A stretch of 64,000 nt of DNA from Mogibacterium sp. (GCA_017512365.1 JAFWGQ010000004.1:81691-145690), one strand, 5' to 3'. Positions 39,722-49,318 are shown, numbered from the stretch's first letter. Notes: generated by a model not told the origin, from the letters alone. A program made the numbers and translations.

Positions 39722-41416
39722 TTATTCTTCAATGATCCTGGCCTGGAAAAACTGTTTTTTTTCAGCTGTATCCAGTATCCTTACAGGTTTTACCGTGGAC
39801 TCAGGCGTCCCGTTTTTTACCTTCATGTCAGCCCATGCCTTCTGTGTGCCGCACTCAAGATTCCTGATCTGTATCTTTCCGACAGCATCCATATTGTAAA
39901 AGTAGTCATATCTAGGATTGACGGCCTTCAGTATCTCATGCGCATTGTCCGCATACCCGCTGAGGTCCTTGCCCTCTTTGTTCTCGAGCAGCAGCTCGTA
40001 ATAATACGGATGTTCCTCGAGCCTGCTGACTACGGCCCAGTCTGTCACTGTGCACCCGCTTGCCTTGCCTATCTCCTTTACAACAGCGGCCATATGCTCC
40101 TCAGTCGTCTTTTCACCGCAGATATTCAGCAGCTGTCCCTTCCTGTATGAAAACTGTATGTACGGACAGTCATTCAAATGCCCGACGACTTTTATCACAT
40201 CGCCGCATCTGTATCTGTACAGCCCCGACTGGTTGGTAATCACGATCTCATATTCCCTTCCTTCTTCGAGTTCATCGATCTCAAGCATCCTGTCTTCGGA
40301 TCCGCCGTCTTCGTTCTGGGGGATGAACTCATAATAACAGCTGTCGACAAGCATCAGCTGAGCCGCAGTATCGAGCTCATCGACAGCAGCAAAGAGGCCC
40401 TCGCTTGCGCCGTATATCGAATAATCGAAAGGGACTCCGTCCGCATACCTGCGCACCTTCTTTGAGAACGGAGTGAATGTTGATGTCCCTATACCGCAGA
40501 TGACCGACATGTTCGGCCACAGGCGTTGTATCAGAGTGCTGTCAAAGCCCTTTTCGAATTCCGTTCTCAGCTCAGCCGCCCTCTCAGGGTTTGGCTTAAG
40601 AACGCTCTTCAGCCTATCCATCGCTTCCGGAGTGGCCTTGGCGAGTTCACTGATACTGCCCTCTTCTATATCCTTCACTATGACCGGCCAGTTTTTTTCA
40701 AGAAAGTCGAATATACTGGATATCTCTCTGAAAAACACACTGAACATATAAATAATGTCTCTGTCTTCCAGAGCGAATCTTGAGATTATGTATTTGGTTT
40801 CGATCTCCTGGTCAGTCAAACGATTTTTGAGCGGATCGCTAAGTATATACGGATAAATGAAGCCAAGCTGTCTGGCAGCTACATCGGCTATATTGCTGCA
40901 TATCGTTCCGTCCGGAAGGATATCGTTAAATGCCGGGCACGTAAACATGCCTCTCGCAGCTTTTAGCCCTCTACCGCGGTATTTCCGGCTGTAACGGTCC
41001 GCCAGTGCGAGCATCCTCGTTACCGTATACCTGGTATAGATATCCACCTCAGGCTGTGTCAGAGGAACGAATTTCCTTTTTCCTACGCTGCCTGAACTCT
41101 GTGCATATCCCACAAGAGGAAGTGAGGTCAGAAGGTTCTCTTCGCCTCCGTCCACCATCCTGACTATATACTCTTCGTAGTCGGAAAATTCCGAAACGGG
41201 TACCATACGTCTGAAGTCTTCGATGGTCTTTATCTCGTCAAAGTGGTATCTGCGTCCATATTCACTGTTTTTATTGACCTCAAGTATCCTGAAGAGCAGC
41301 TTCCTATTCTTCTCTCCCGCATCAACGGTGTTCCTGTGCATCATTTTCAGGTCATGATACCCTTTTTTTATCATCCCCTTTATTATGATCCTGGTAAGTA
41401 TATCTCTTTTTTCCAT
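39722..41416 (-). CDS. GH3-family acyl-adenylating enzyme (copy 1)
   Basis: 564 residues. The GH3 motifs are YAQSSGSVGKRKFVP (motif I, about 109-123), YGASEGLFA (motif II) and YRYRCGDVIKVVG (motif III). The C-terminal subdomain, which picks the amino-acid acceptor in plant GH3 enzymes, is complete. It begins 32 bases after the secreted hydrolase gene stops, with AAGGG before the ATG, so it belongs to the same transcript. Two different GH3 enzymes in one operon suggest two activation or ligation steps, or two acceptors. Confidence 0.9.
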   Translation of the reverse strand: MEKRDILTRIIIKGMIKKGYHDLKMMHRNTVDAGEKNRKLLFRILEVNKNSEYGRRYHFDEIKTIEDFRRMVPVSEFSDYEEYIVRMVDGGEENLLTSLPLVGYAQSSGSVGKRKFVPLTQPEVDIYTRYTVTRMLALADRYSRKYRGRGLKAARGMFTCPAFNDILPDGTICSNIADVAARQLGFIYPYILSDPLKNRLTDQEIETKYIISRFALEDRDIIYMFSVFFREISSIFDFLEKNWPVIVKDIEEGSISELAKATPEAMDRLKSVLKPNPERAAELRTEFEKGFDSTLIQRLWPNMSVICGIGTSTFTPFSKKVRRYADGVPFDYSIYGASEGLFAAVDELDTAAQLMLVDSCYYEFIPQNEDGGSEDRMLEIDELEEGREYEIVITNQSGLYRYRCGDVIKVVGHLNDCPYIQFSYRKGQLLNICGEKTTEEHMAAVVKEIGKASGCTVTDWAVVSRLEEHPYYYELLLENKEGKDLSGYADNAHEILKAVNPRYDYFYNMDAVGKIQIRNLECGTQKAWADMKVKNGTPESTVKPVRILDTAEKKQFFQARIIEE

Positions 41417-41448
41417 TCTCTGTCCCTTCTGTTAATTATCTTCGTTTA

Positions 41449-44169
41449 TCATTTGACTGTGACCTTCATTTTTTTGGACCATGACGATACATATGCCGTC
41501 GATCCGCTGCTCCTCACGTTTCGTACTCTTATATAATATGTGCTGCCTTTTTTCAGTCCCTTGAGTCTGTACGACCTCCTGGTCTTCTTAAGGGTTACTG
41601 TCTTAGCATTTTTGAAATTCCTGTATTTACTGTACTGCAGCTGTATACCGCTGATTTTTTTGAGCTTCTTTGCCGGCAGCTTTTTCCAGCTGACAGTAAA
41701 GTTCCTCCTGCCGCTCTTCGCTTTCACGCTATCCGCGGCCGGGACGGTCTTGCTGTATACCGTCGTTGTTTTTGCAGCTGCAGAGCCGGCCGTGCTGTTC
41801 TTTGTCGCAGGTGCTGTTTTGCCAGCCGTGTCATTCGATCCGGCGGAGCTTCCCTTTTCTTTTCTGCTCAGCGTATACACAGCGCTTGTCAGGTCGTATT
41901 TGCCGTCTCTGTATTCGGCTGCAGGCATATCGATCGTAAGAGTCTCTCCCCTCTTCGCATCAAGTCCTTTCCAGCTGCCGCTGTCATCGCCTGTGACAGC
42001 ACGTTTGACGCTGCCGTCTGTAATGGAGTAATCATCCACTTCGAGGCTGACTGCCGCGTCTTTGCTGAACTGTATGTTCACCTTGCACGGCCGGTCGATC
42101 TGCAGTCTGAGCCAGTTGCCGCTGTCAGATGTAGTCATGCCTGTCCATTCGTCGTTTCTAGATGTGATCCCGCTTTCCGTGAACGAAGCGATCTGTCTTC
42201 CGCCGCTGTCGGTAACGGTCCCGCTGACGGATACCCCTTCCGGCTGACTGATCAGCACTCTTCTGTAGCCCGTGTTCTGCGCTTCTGTGCCCTTGCTGAA
42301 ATCGGCATAATACGGAGAAGCCTCTCTGTACCAGCTGTAAACGGACATGTACATGTGCATGGATGCATATCTTGAGAAATTCCCCAAAAACGTCGCCATC
42401 TGGCAGAACTGCTCGTTGTCGAACTTCAGAGGCTCGATCTTACTGCTCTGCAGACTGTTTCCGAATATCAGACTTGCGAGGAACCACGCCACAGGTTCTC
42501 TGCTTTCTTCGGAAGTCAGCTTCTTTATGGTCTCTTCGTCCTTGCCCGCTGCTGTAAGAGCTTCTTTCATGCAGTCCGCATACAATACCCCCGTCAGTTT
42601 TTTGAGGTACTTCAAAAGAATACTTCTCTCGGAACCGCTGAGCGATATGTTGAGCCTGTATGCTTTTTCAGAATCATCGCCGCCCTTTGTGAAATACGTA
42701 TCCCTGATATATTCATATGCGGTAAAGCGTTTGTATTCATTCCTGATGCTGCCGTCCTCATCCTCCATCTCCGAAGCAAGGCGGTTGAAGCTCTCCTCGA
42801 TGAGTTTGTTGAGCTCCGCGCTGTTCCCGCTTATGCTCTTGTCAACAAGGAACGTTGTATACATGCAAAGCACCAGAGACATCGATTTCTTCGTGCCCGT
42901 CATCGCATTTATCATGATCTCGATGTTGCGGTAATTGATGCCGTCTTCAAAGAAGAATCCCACGAGATCCATCATCGGCTGCTGATAAACGTTATAAAAG
43001 CCCTTTCTGCTGTCGCCGTCTCCTTCCTGTGCGCATACCCTTTTGATGGTGTCCTCTAATGCACTCATGTAAACGGCCTGATCCCTCGGAATATATGAAT
43101 CCGGATCAGGGACCATGACAAGTTCACCGCTTTTGAGGGCTTCCGTGTCAGGCTTCATCGGCATGAAATCATCCGGATCTTCCTCTCTTACATATGCCTC
43201 ATATATCCAGGCATAGTCTTTTTTCATGAGATCGAGTACTCTGGCCTTGACCTCTTCATAGTCTTCCGACTCACGGTCTCTGATACCGTAGTCCGTTCCG
43301 TACCTGTCGAATTCATCAGACGTCGGCAAAATCGAAAGTATATCCGCGCCGTCAAATACATTGTGTATGTTGGCGTACATATCGTTCTTCGGATCCGAAT
43401 ACACGGACGCCGCTCTCATAGGAGAGAAATTATAGCAATACAGATCAGCCGGTTTGAAAGTCGGATTGCATACTACATACGCCGGATATCTGAGCAGTTC
43501 GGCAGCAAAGAGATTGCATACGCCTCCGCCTCCGCTGTATCCGGTCGTCCATACCTTGAGATCGCCCTTTATACCGTGATCCTGTATATACTTCCTTACA
43601 AAGGCGACTACCTTATCCTTGCACGCATCATAGCCGGCATGATCGCCCTTGTCACTGCCGCTGTTACTGAGTATGAGACTTCTTTCAAACTCCTTGCCGA
43701 AGGTGCCGCTCCTCGGGATCACGGCAAGCAGGGTATAGGTCTTTCCTCTGTCCGTGATGCTTTTGCGGGCGCATGCGACCGCCGATGATTCAAGAGATGC
43801 TTCCCCTTTGTAATCATCGTTGACCTCAAAATCCGTAAAACCGTTGTCAGTCAGCAATTCTCTGAGATTGCGGCTCTGTGTCTCAAGGGTCGATCGTCTT
43901 GTCTGGTAGGTGGAGTTGCATACGAAAAATGACAGTGCAGCAAGGCTGCTGTTGTACTGCATGGAATCGCCTCTGAAAAAATCGTCGCTGTAATAGACGA
44001 CATCCGGCGTGTTGTACACGTGGTACGCCATTTCCTTCACAGCTGCAGTATCGCCGCTTTCTATCGCCGCATAAGACTGCGCCGGAAATGACAGCGCCGT
44101 CGGGACAACAAGAGCCGCGCTCAGTACTGCTGCAGTTACACGTCTTAATACCCTGGATCCTGATCTCAT
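41449..44169 (-). CDS. Secreted lipase-like hydrolase with fibronectin-III tail
   Basis: 906 residues. Signal peptide with cut near SYAA. Around residues 185-200 the nucleophile elbow WTTGYSGGGGVCNLFA (GxSxG) indicates an alpha/beta hydrolase, as in lipase class 3-like proteins. A long helical middle has no known domain; a jelly-roll-like part (about 620-770) and a fibronectin-III domain (about 815-906, WKKLPAKKLKKISGIQLQYS) end the protein. No sortase or lipid anchor. ATG 44169 is chosen because AGGAG stands seven bases before it. It is directly upstream of the GH3 operon, so it may cut or modify the exported product. Confidence 0.8.
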   Translation of the reverse strand: MRSGSRVLRRVTAAVLSAALVVPTALSFPAQSYAAIESGDTAAVKEMAYHVYNTPDVVYYSDDFFRGDSMQYNSSLAALSFFVCNSTYQTRRSTLETQSRNLRELLTDNGFTDFEVNDDYKGEASLESSAVACARKSITDRGKTYTLLAVIPRSGTFGKEFERSLILSNSGSDKGDHAGYDACKDKVVAFVRKYIQDHGIKGDLKVWTTGYSGGGGVCNLFAAELLRYPAYVVCNPTFKPADLYCYNFSPMRAASVYSDPKNDMYANIHNVFDGADILSILPTSDEFDRYGTDYGIRDRESEDYEEVKARVLDLMKKDYAWIYEAYVREEDPDDFMPMKPDTEALKSGELVMVPDPDSYIPRDQAVYMSALEDTIKRVCAQEGDGDSRKGFYNVYQQPMMDLVGFFFEDGINYRNIEIMINAMTGTKKSMSLVLCMYTTFLVDKSISGNSAELNKLIEESFNRLASEMEDEDGSIRNEYKRFTAYEYIRDTYFTKGGDDSEKAYRLNISLSGSERSILLKYLKKLTGVLYADCMKEALTAAGKDEETIKKLTSEESREPVAWFLASLIFGNSLQSSKIEPLKFDNEQFCQMATFLGNFSRYASMHMYMSVYSWYREASPYYADFSKGTEAQNTGYRRVLISQPEGVSVSGTVTDSGGRQIASFTESGITSRNDEWTGMTTSDSGNWLRLQIDRPCKVNIQFSKDAAVSLEVDDYSITDGSVKRAVTGDDSGSWKGLDAKRGETLTIDMPAAEYRDGKYDLTSAVYTLSRKEKGSSAGSNDTAGKTAPATKNSTAGSAAAKTTTVYSKTVPAADSVKAKSGRRNFTVSWKKLPAKKLKKISGIQLQYSKYRNFKNAKTVTLKKTRRSYRLKGLKKGSTYYIRVRNVRSSGSTAYVSSWSKKMKVTVK

Positions 44170-44231
44170 TTCATTTCTCCTATGCATCTGCCGCACCGGC
44201 AGATATATTCCGAGCATAGCAACTCATTGTC

Positions 44232-44237
44232 ATTGTA
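44232..44237 (-). promoter_or_regulatory. Likely promoter of the hydrolase-GH3-MMPL operon
   Basis: Extended -10 TGATACAAT on the minus strand (TACAAT 44232-44237), with a weak -35 about 17 bases upstream. It is followed in the leader by the small hairpin GCCGGTGCGGC. Confidence 0.4.
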
Positions 44238-44314
44238 TCACTTTTCGTATCGATAATACATTGTTGCATTTTAATTGTTTTCTTTATTTATTATTTTTTT
44301 AGATACAAGACTCC

Positions 44315-44352
44315 AAATAAAAACCAGGGTGTGTCCAAACTGGACTGCACCC
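44315..44352 (-). terminator. Terminator after the beta-helix lipoprotein gene
   Basis: GGGTGCAGTCCA/TGGACACACCC stem (minus strand) with two small mismatches, followed by TGGTTTTTATTT. Confidence 0.65.
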
Positions 44353-44366
44353 CGGCGCATATTTTA

Positions 44367-45797
44367 TTATTCAGGTTTTGCAGGCGGTTCTCCGCCTTTT
44401 CCCGGACCGCCTTCCGGAGGTGTTCCTCCTGGGCCTCCCTGCCCTCCGTCCGGAGGAGCCTGGCCGTCTCCCGGCTTGCCTCCAGAGCCGCCTGAGCTCT
44501 CCGTCTTTATCTCAAAGGCTTCTCCGTCAGAAGCGGAACCAGCCTCATATTCCTTGCCGTCCACGTAGAGTTTGTGTCCGTTCAGATCTATAGCCGAACC
44601 CTTGCCGACATTGAGTTCAGATACATATGAGTCGGCTGTGAGCTTCCATGTGCTGCCTTCCTCTATCCCGACATAGACGTCGCCAGTCTGTCCTTCAGGA
44701 TTTACCGCTCCTGTGAACTCCGAGCTGTCTTTCAGATACAGGTTGAGAGCAGACAGCTCGTCAACAAGGATGTTCCCGTCGATAGTCTGCTTTGATGCTG
44801 TCAGTTCGACTTTTCCGCCATTCGAGCCTTCACTGCCCCAGCCCGCAGCCGCAGCCCGGAGAAATACTCCGTCACCGTCCTCGTTCGTGATGGTATTGTC
44901 CGTCAGCGAGATCTTTGTCGCAGTATTGTTCACGAAGAACACGTCTCCGTTCCTGTTCGTGATCGTGCTGCCGCTTGCTGTGAACGACGAAGTCCCCTCG
45001 TCAGCGTCTCCCGACATCGACTGATAGATCATGACCGCCTGATAGTGATCGGACTTGTCGCTGTTCTTCTTTTTGTTGTCTGCGACCATGGTGACATCTT
45101 TGAGCGTAACCGAGTTTTTGCCTTCGACTACCACGCCCTGCGACGCTGTCGATTCCATGTACGCATCGCTCACGCTTATGTCGGCCGTCGAATATATCAC
45201 AGGCGAACCTGTGCCTGTCGTTTTGTAATATCCTTTCGTCACGTTCACGGTTCCGCCGCCCCTGTCGGATCTTATGGCAGCCGATGACCTTCCGGAAGTA
45301 TTGATCGTCAGATTGTCTGCATTTGTCGTGCCTCCTCCCGTTGTCATCAGACCTCCGGAGCAGTCTCCCTGCGTCTCTATGACCGAATCCGAGATATCGA
45401 CCGTCGTCCCTTCTCCGTATGAGAACACGGCATTGGCGTGTTTGCCGCCGGTCTCGATAAGAGAATCCTTTATCGTAAGAGTGCCCTTTTCCGTTGCGAA
45501 TACCGCTGAATTCTCACCGTAGAAGTCCGCTTCATCGCCGTCAGCATCGCCCGTCTTTGTCACCCCTGCGTTGGAATACTCCTTTGTCTCCCCGCTGACC
45601 TCTATCGCATGCTCCCCGTCCTGATCGTTCGAGATCTCCTCGCTGACAGTGATGTCTTCCTTTGAAAGATACTTCACCTCAGCTGCATCTGAAGAAGTAT
45701 CAGCCGTGTCCTGAGATCTGCAGCCGCTCATGCAGATGATGAGCGTGGCGGCGCATGCAGCCGCCATCAGTTTTTTAAAAGTTTTTCCGTTTTTCAT
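44367..45797 (-). CDS. Beta-helix lipoprotein with Gly/Pro-rich tail
   Basis: 476 residues. Lipobox MSGC (Cys about 26) makes it a lipoprotein. Residues 90-400 show short repeating strands rich in Ser/Thr/Gly/Asn (DSLIETGG, DSVIETQGD, ADNLTINTSG, and so on) that predict a right-handed beta-helix, like pectate-lyase-fold or adhesin proteins. The end (about 430-476) is a Gly/Pro-rich low-complexity tail. No catalytic residues were recognised, so adhesion or cell-wall binding is as likely as enzyme activity. It stands alone between two terminator regions. Confidence 0.75.
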   Translation of the reverse strand: MKNGKTFKKLMAAACAATLIICMSGCRSQDTADTSSDAAEVKYLSKEDITVSEEISNDQDGEHAIEVSGETKEYSNAGVTKTGDADGDEADFYGENSAVFATEKGTLTIKDSLIETGGKHANAVFSYGEGTTVDISDSVIETQGDCSGGLMTTGGGTTNADNLTINTSGRSSAAIRSDRGGGTVNVTKGYYKTTGTGSPVIYSTADISVSDAYMESTASQGVVVEGKNSVTLKDVTMVADNKKKNSDKSDHYQAVMIYQSMSGDADEGTSSFTASGSTITNRNGDVFFVNNTATKISLTDNTITNEDGDGVFLRAAAAGWGSEGSNGGKVELTASKQTIDGNILVDELSALNLYLKDSSEFTGAVNPEGQTGDVYVGIEEGSTWKLTADSYVSELNVGKGSAIDLNGHKLYVDGKEYEAGSASDGEAFEIKTESSGGSGGKPGDGQAPPDGGQGGPGGTPPEGGPGKGGEPPAKPE

Positions 45798-45908
45798 GCT
45801 GTCCTCCTTTTGTCAGTCATAGTATAGGTCCCGAAGCTAAAACCAACTTAAAAAGAGGAAGCGGTCAGCGGCCGCCTCCTCTGTGCAGGATCGCGCCTGC
45901 AGCACAAA

Positions 45909-47501
45909 TTATCTGACAGTGAATTTTTTGTTGACAAGCGTCTTCGTCATGACTTTATCTGTCGCGATGACCTTGTAGCGGTAAGTTCCTCTGGATAGTT
46001 TTCTGAACTTGATCTTCGAATCGAGCCTGAGTACATTGTATGACTTCGATTTCGGAGATTCAGACGCTGAGTATTTCACCTTGCCGGATCCGTCGACGAC
46101 TTTTACGCTTACCTTGGTGATGAGCCTGTCCGAAGACACCCTGCCCCAGATGAAGAAGCGGGATCCTTTTTTTATCGACTTCGGGTAGTTATATAAACTG
46201 ATCTTCATTCTGGACTTCGCCACTACACTGAACTTACAGTTGATCAGCGTCTTTGAGACCGAACCGGCCTTTGCCTTGACGACATACCTGTACTTGCCGG
46301 CTTTGAGCTTTCCGAATTTCATCTTCGGATCGAGCTTCCTTAGATTGAAAGACTTGCTTTCCGGCTTTGCGGATGCGGACAGCTTTGTCTTGCCCGATGA
46401 ATCGATGACCGATATCCTGACACTGCTGATATTCGTATTCGATTTTATCTTTCCTTTTATAAAGAACGAGTCTCCGATATTGATGCTTGACGGCTGGTTT
46501 TCTCCGCTTATGTCAAGAGTCGGTGCGTCCTTTGCTATCACCGTGAACGGCGAATTGACGAATGTCACGGATCTCTTCTCATCGGACGCTTTTATCCTGT
46601 ATTTATAAGTTCCCGGGGAGAGTGTTCCGAACTTGAAATAGCGGTCCAGATCAGAGAGATCATAGCACCAGTCGTTCGGCGCGGCGGATTTCGAGATCAC
46701 TTTTTTCCCGGACGAATCAATAATGGCCACCTCTACCTTCCTGATCCTGTAGTTCGAGTTGACATGGCCCTCCACAGGGTATCCGTTGCCCTCCCTGATC
46801 TCCGTCGGTATGGTCTCGTCATTGATGGAAAGCGTCGATGCAGTGCTGACGCTGTCTGCCGAAGCCGCGGCCAGAGGCTTTCCGGAGGCCGGAGCCTTGG
46901 CGCCCTTGGCGATCCCGACTTCCTTTATGTACCAGTACTGCGTGCACTGCTTCGGATTTTTCATGGACGAATCCGACCACTTGAGTATGCCGCTGTTCCA
47001 CGACCCGACGTTATACGCCGAGTCCATGACATACGGCACGCCTTTTCTCACATCGACAAGCAACACGCCGTGCATGCCGAATCTGGAGGAATTGGTCCCC
47101 CATACAACGACGCCTTCCGGATGCTGCTTGATGAGTTTTTCAAACTGTTTTATCCTGGTCGCATCGTCATTTCCGCTGAACAGGCCCATGCCGATCTTGT
47201 ACTGCAGGCCGTCCGCTTCAAACTTGAAATTATGAAGAAGCAGGCCGAGCACAGTCGCAGGACTTCTCAGCGTCTTGTTCGTTATGCTGCTCCACTTTTT
47301 GGATCCTCTGAGTATAGATGCGCGCCTTATCATGACCTTGCTCGCGGTCAGGATGCAGTCGCCGCTTTTATAGTCGTTTTGCGGCGTATAGCAGACATCC
47401 TTTGCATCGAGCTTCGGATTGGCGGCAGCCATCACAGTCGCCGGCATGGCAGTGATGACAAGGATCATCACCAGCAGCATCGTCACGAGACGTTTTCTCA
47501 T
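45909..47501 (-). CDS. Secreted papain-like-fold protein with three Ig-like repeats
   Basis: 530 residues. After the signal peptide (to about VMAAA) a domain of 170 residues has a possible Cys-His-Asp set of a C39-like cysteine peptidase: Cys in KSGDCILTASKVM, His in RFGMHGVLLVDV and Asp in YVMDSAYN. Three copies of a 75-residue repeat follow, each with a core like VSVIDSSGK...KFGKLKAGTYRYKVKA...NxxFTV; these look like beta-sandwich domains. No anchor is visible. The peptidase call rests on three residues in order, so it is tentative. It is a single gene with a long structured leader. Confidence 0.72.
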   Translation of the reverse strand: MRKRLVTMLLVMILVITAMPATVMAAANPKLDAKDVCYTPQNDYKSGDCILTASKVMIRRASILRGSKKWSSITNKTLRSPATVLGLLLHNFKFEADGLQYKIGMGLFSGNDDATRIKQFEKLIKQHPEGVVVWGTNSSRFGMHGVLLVDVRKGVPYVMDSAYNVGSWNSGILKWSDSSMKNPKQCTQYWYIKEVGIAKGAKAPASGKPLAAASADSVSTASTLSINDETIPTEIREGNGYPVEGHVNSNYRIRKVEVAIIDSSGKKVISKSAAPNDWCYDLSDLDRYFKFGTLSPGTYKYRIKASDEKRSVTFVNSPFTVIAKDAPTLDISGENQPSSINIGDSFFIKGKIKSNTNISSVRISVIDSSGKTKLSASAKPESKSFNLRKLDPKMKFGKLKAGKYRYVVKAKAGSVSKTLINCKFSVVAKSRMKISLYNYPKSIKKGSRFFIWGRVSSDRLITKVSVKVVDGSGKVKYSASESPKSKSYNVLRLDSKIKFRKLSRGTYRYKVIATDKVMTKTLVNKKFTVR

Positions 47502-47519
47502 AATTCTGTACCTTTTTTC

Positions 47520-47625
47520 TGTTTAACCTGTCCGGCTGTCTTCCCGCTTGCGGGGACAGCAAATTCCGAAGGACGGAGTCCCTCGCACGATACAGAATAC
47601 TCCGGCCTTCCGGCAACGTAAACGA
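47520..47625 (-). promoter_or_regulatory. Structured leader of the papain-like protein gene
   Basis: In the 228-base gap upstream of the gene, the minus strand can form CTGTC-CCCGC-AA-GCGGG-AA-GACAG (47535-47558), GGAC-TCC-GTCC and CCGGAAGGCCGG hairpins, ending about 20 bases before the ATG. There is no reading frame. It could be a regulatory RNA, but matches no riboswitch I know. Confidence 0.35.
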
Positions 47626-47670
47626 AGCTGAATATTTGTTATGTCCTGTCTTTATATTTTTTAAGACAGA

Positions 47671-47695
47671 TAAAAGCGCGGACCGGAGTCCGCGC
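47671..47695 (-). terminator. Terminator after putP
   Basis: GCGCGGAC-TCCG-GTCCGCGC followed by TTTTATC on the minus strand, 35 bases after the putP stop. Confidence 0.8.
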
Positions 47696-47729
47696 CGGGT
47701 GCATGATATTTTCGTCTGTGATCTTCAGA

Positions 47730-49244
47730 TCAGTCTGCCAGAGCATCGCGCTCTCTCGACTTGTCGAATACAGCCCTTTCCTTGTCAAGAGTCGGTGTGA
47801 CCTTGGCAACGATGAATCCTACGAGCATGCCGCAGATGAATCCAGGCAGCAGTTCGTATACGCCTGTCGAAGCGGAAAGTCCGCCGAAGAGCCAGCCGAG
47901 GTCGACCACGAATCCGGCAATGATACCGGCGATAGCTCCCTTATAGTTGAACTCTCTCCAGAAGAGCGACAGGATGATGACCGGTCCGAACGATGCGCCG
48001 AACGCGCCCCATGCGTTCTCTACCAGGTTCATGATAGCCTGGGCTCCCGCTCCCTTAGAGGAAGCGATCAGATAAGCGATGAGAGCGATGACAACTACTA
48101 CGATACGTCCTACCATTACGGCTTCCTTCTCTGTTACGTCCTTCTTGAACTGCGCATACAGGTCAGATGTGAACGAGCTGGAAGCTACGAGCAGCTGAGA
48201 GTCCGCGGTCGATACCGATGCGGCGATGATAGCTGCGAGCAGCAGTCCCGAGAGTGCCGGCGGGAAGAACTTCCTTGCCATCGTGATGAAGACGAGTTTC
48301 TGCAGTCCCTGAGGGAGCAGCTCGTCAGCAACGAGCATCCTGCCCATGTAAGCGATGAGGCATGCACATCCGAGGGAGATCAGCACCCATACGATAGCGA
48401 TAGTCGAAGACTTCTTTATCTCGGACGGCTTCTCGATCGACATGAACCTTACGATGATGTGAGGCATTCCGAAGTATCCGAGTCCCCATGCAAGGCCTGT
48501 CAGGATATCAGGCAGGCTCGCGCTCCAGAGGCCGGAACCGAAGTCGCATACTACTGTGGCGCCGTTGGCGTCCGTGTACTCATATACCTTGCTGAGAAGC
48601 GAGGTGTCGAGCGGCGTCTTCATAAGGATGACTGCGATAGGAACCGCCATTAGAGCGATCATCATCAGCATGCCCTGGAAGAAGTCCGTCCAGCATACAG
48701 CCGTGAAGCCTCCGAAGATCGTATAGAAGACGATCAGCAAAGCAAAGATGACCATCGCCAGTGTTGTCGAGATCCCAGGGAACAGTGTTCCGAATACTGT
48801 AGTGCCGGCAACGAATGCGGATGCTACATAGATGGTGTATGCAAACAGGAAGATAAGAGCGCAGATGACCTGCAGCGTCTTGCTGTCCGCATCGAATCTG
48901 TTCGCGAGGAACTGAGGGATAGTGATAGAATCGTTGGCTTCCTCTGAGAATACTCTGAGCCTTCTCGCGCAGAGGATCCAGTTTGCAGCAGTACCGAGAG
49001 CAAGTCCGATACCGATCCACATCTGTCCGAATCCGAATGCGAGGATCGATCCAGGAAGTCCCATCAGCAGCCAGGCAGACATGTCTGATGCCTGTGCCGA
49101 AAGAGCCGTTACCCAAGGGCCCATGGCACGCCCGCCGAGGAAGTAGTCCTCCTGGCTTCTCTGCTTGTCCTTGATATAGAAGTAGATTACTACTCCCATA
49201 AGAGCGACAAAGTACAGAATAAAGGTAATGATTTCAGAATTCAT
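47730..49244 (-). CDS. putP: Sodium/proline symporter PutP
   Basis: 504 residues with about 13 membrane segments, a sodium:solute symporter. The SDMSAWLLMGLPG motif of helix 2 (sodium and proline site), GGFTAVCWTDFFQG and STADSQLLVASSSF are the typical PutP blocks. It takes up proline, used by many anaerobic Clostridia as an electron acceptor in Stickland metabolism; no proline reductase gene is in view. It is flanked by a clear promoter and terminator and is a single-gene unit. Confidence 0.94.
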   Translation of the reverse strand: MNSEIITFILYFVALMGVVIYFYIKDKQRSQEDYFLGGRAMGPWVTALSAQASDMSAWLLMGLPGSILAFGFGQMWIGIGLALGTAANWILCARRLRVFSEEANDSITIPQFLANRFDADSKTLQVICALIFLFAYTIYVASAFVAGTTVFGTLFPGISTTLAMVIFALLIVFYTIFGGFTAVCWTDFFQGMLMMIALMAVPIAVILMKTPLDTSLLSKVYEYTDANGATVVCDFGSGLWSASLPDILTGLAWGLGYFGMPHIIVRFMSIEKPSEIKKSSTIAIVWVLISLGCACLIAYMGRMLVADELLPQGLQKLVFITMARKFFPPALSGLLLAAIIAASVSTADSQLLVASSSFTSDLYAQFKKDVTEKEAVMVGRIVVVVIALIAYLIASSKGAGAQAIMNLVENAWGAFGASFGPVIILSLFWREFNYKGAIAGIIAGFVVDLGWLFGGLSASTGVYELLPGFICGMLVGFIVAKVTPTLDKERAVFDKSRERDALAD

Positions 49245-49318
49245 AAATACTCCTTTTCCATCGCTGTTCTTTCATTATTCAAAAAATTATAATAAAGCGA
49301 TTATCAATATATGTATAT

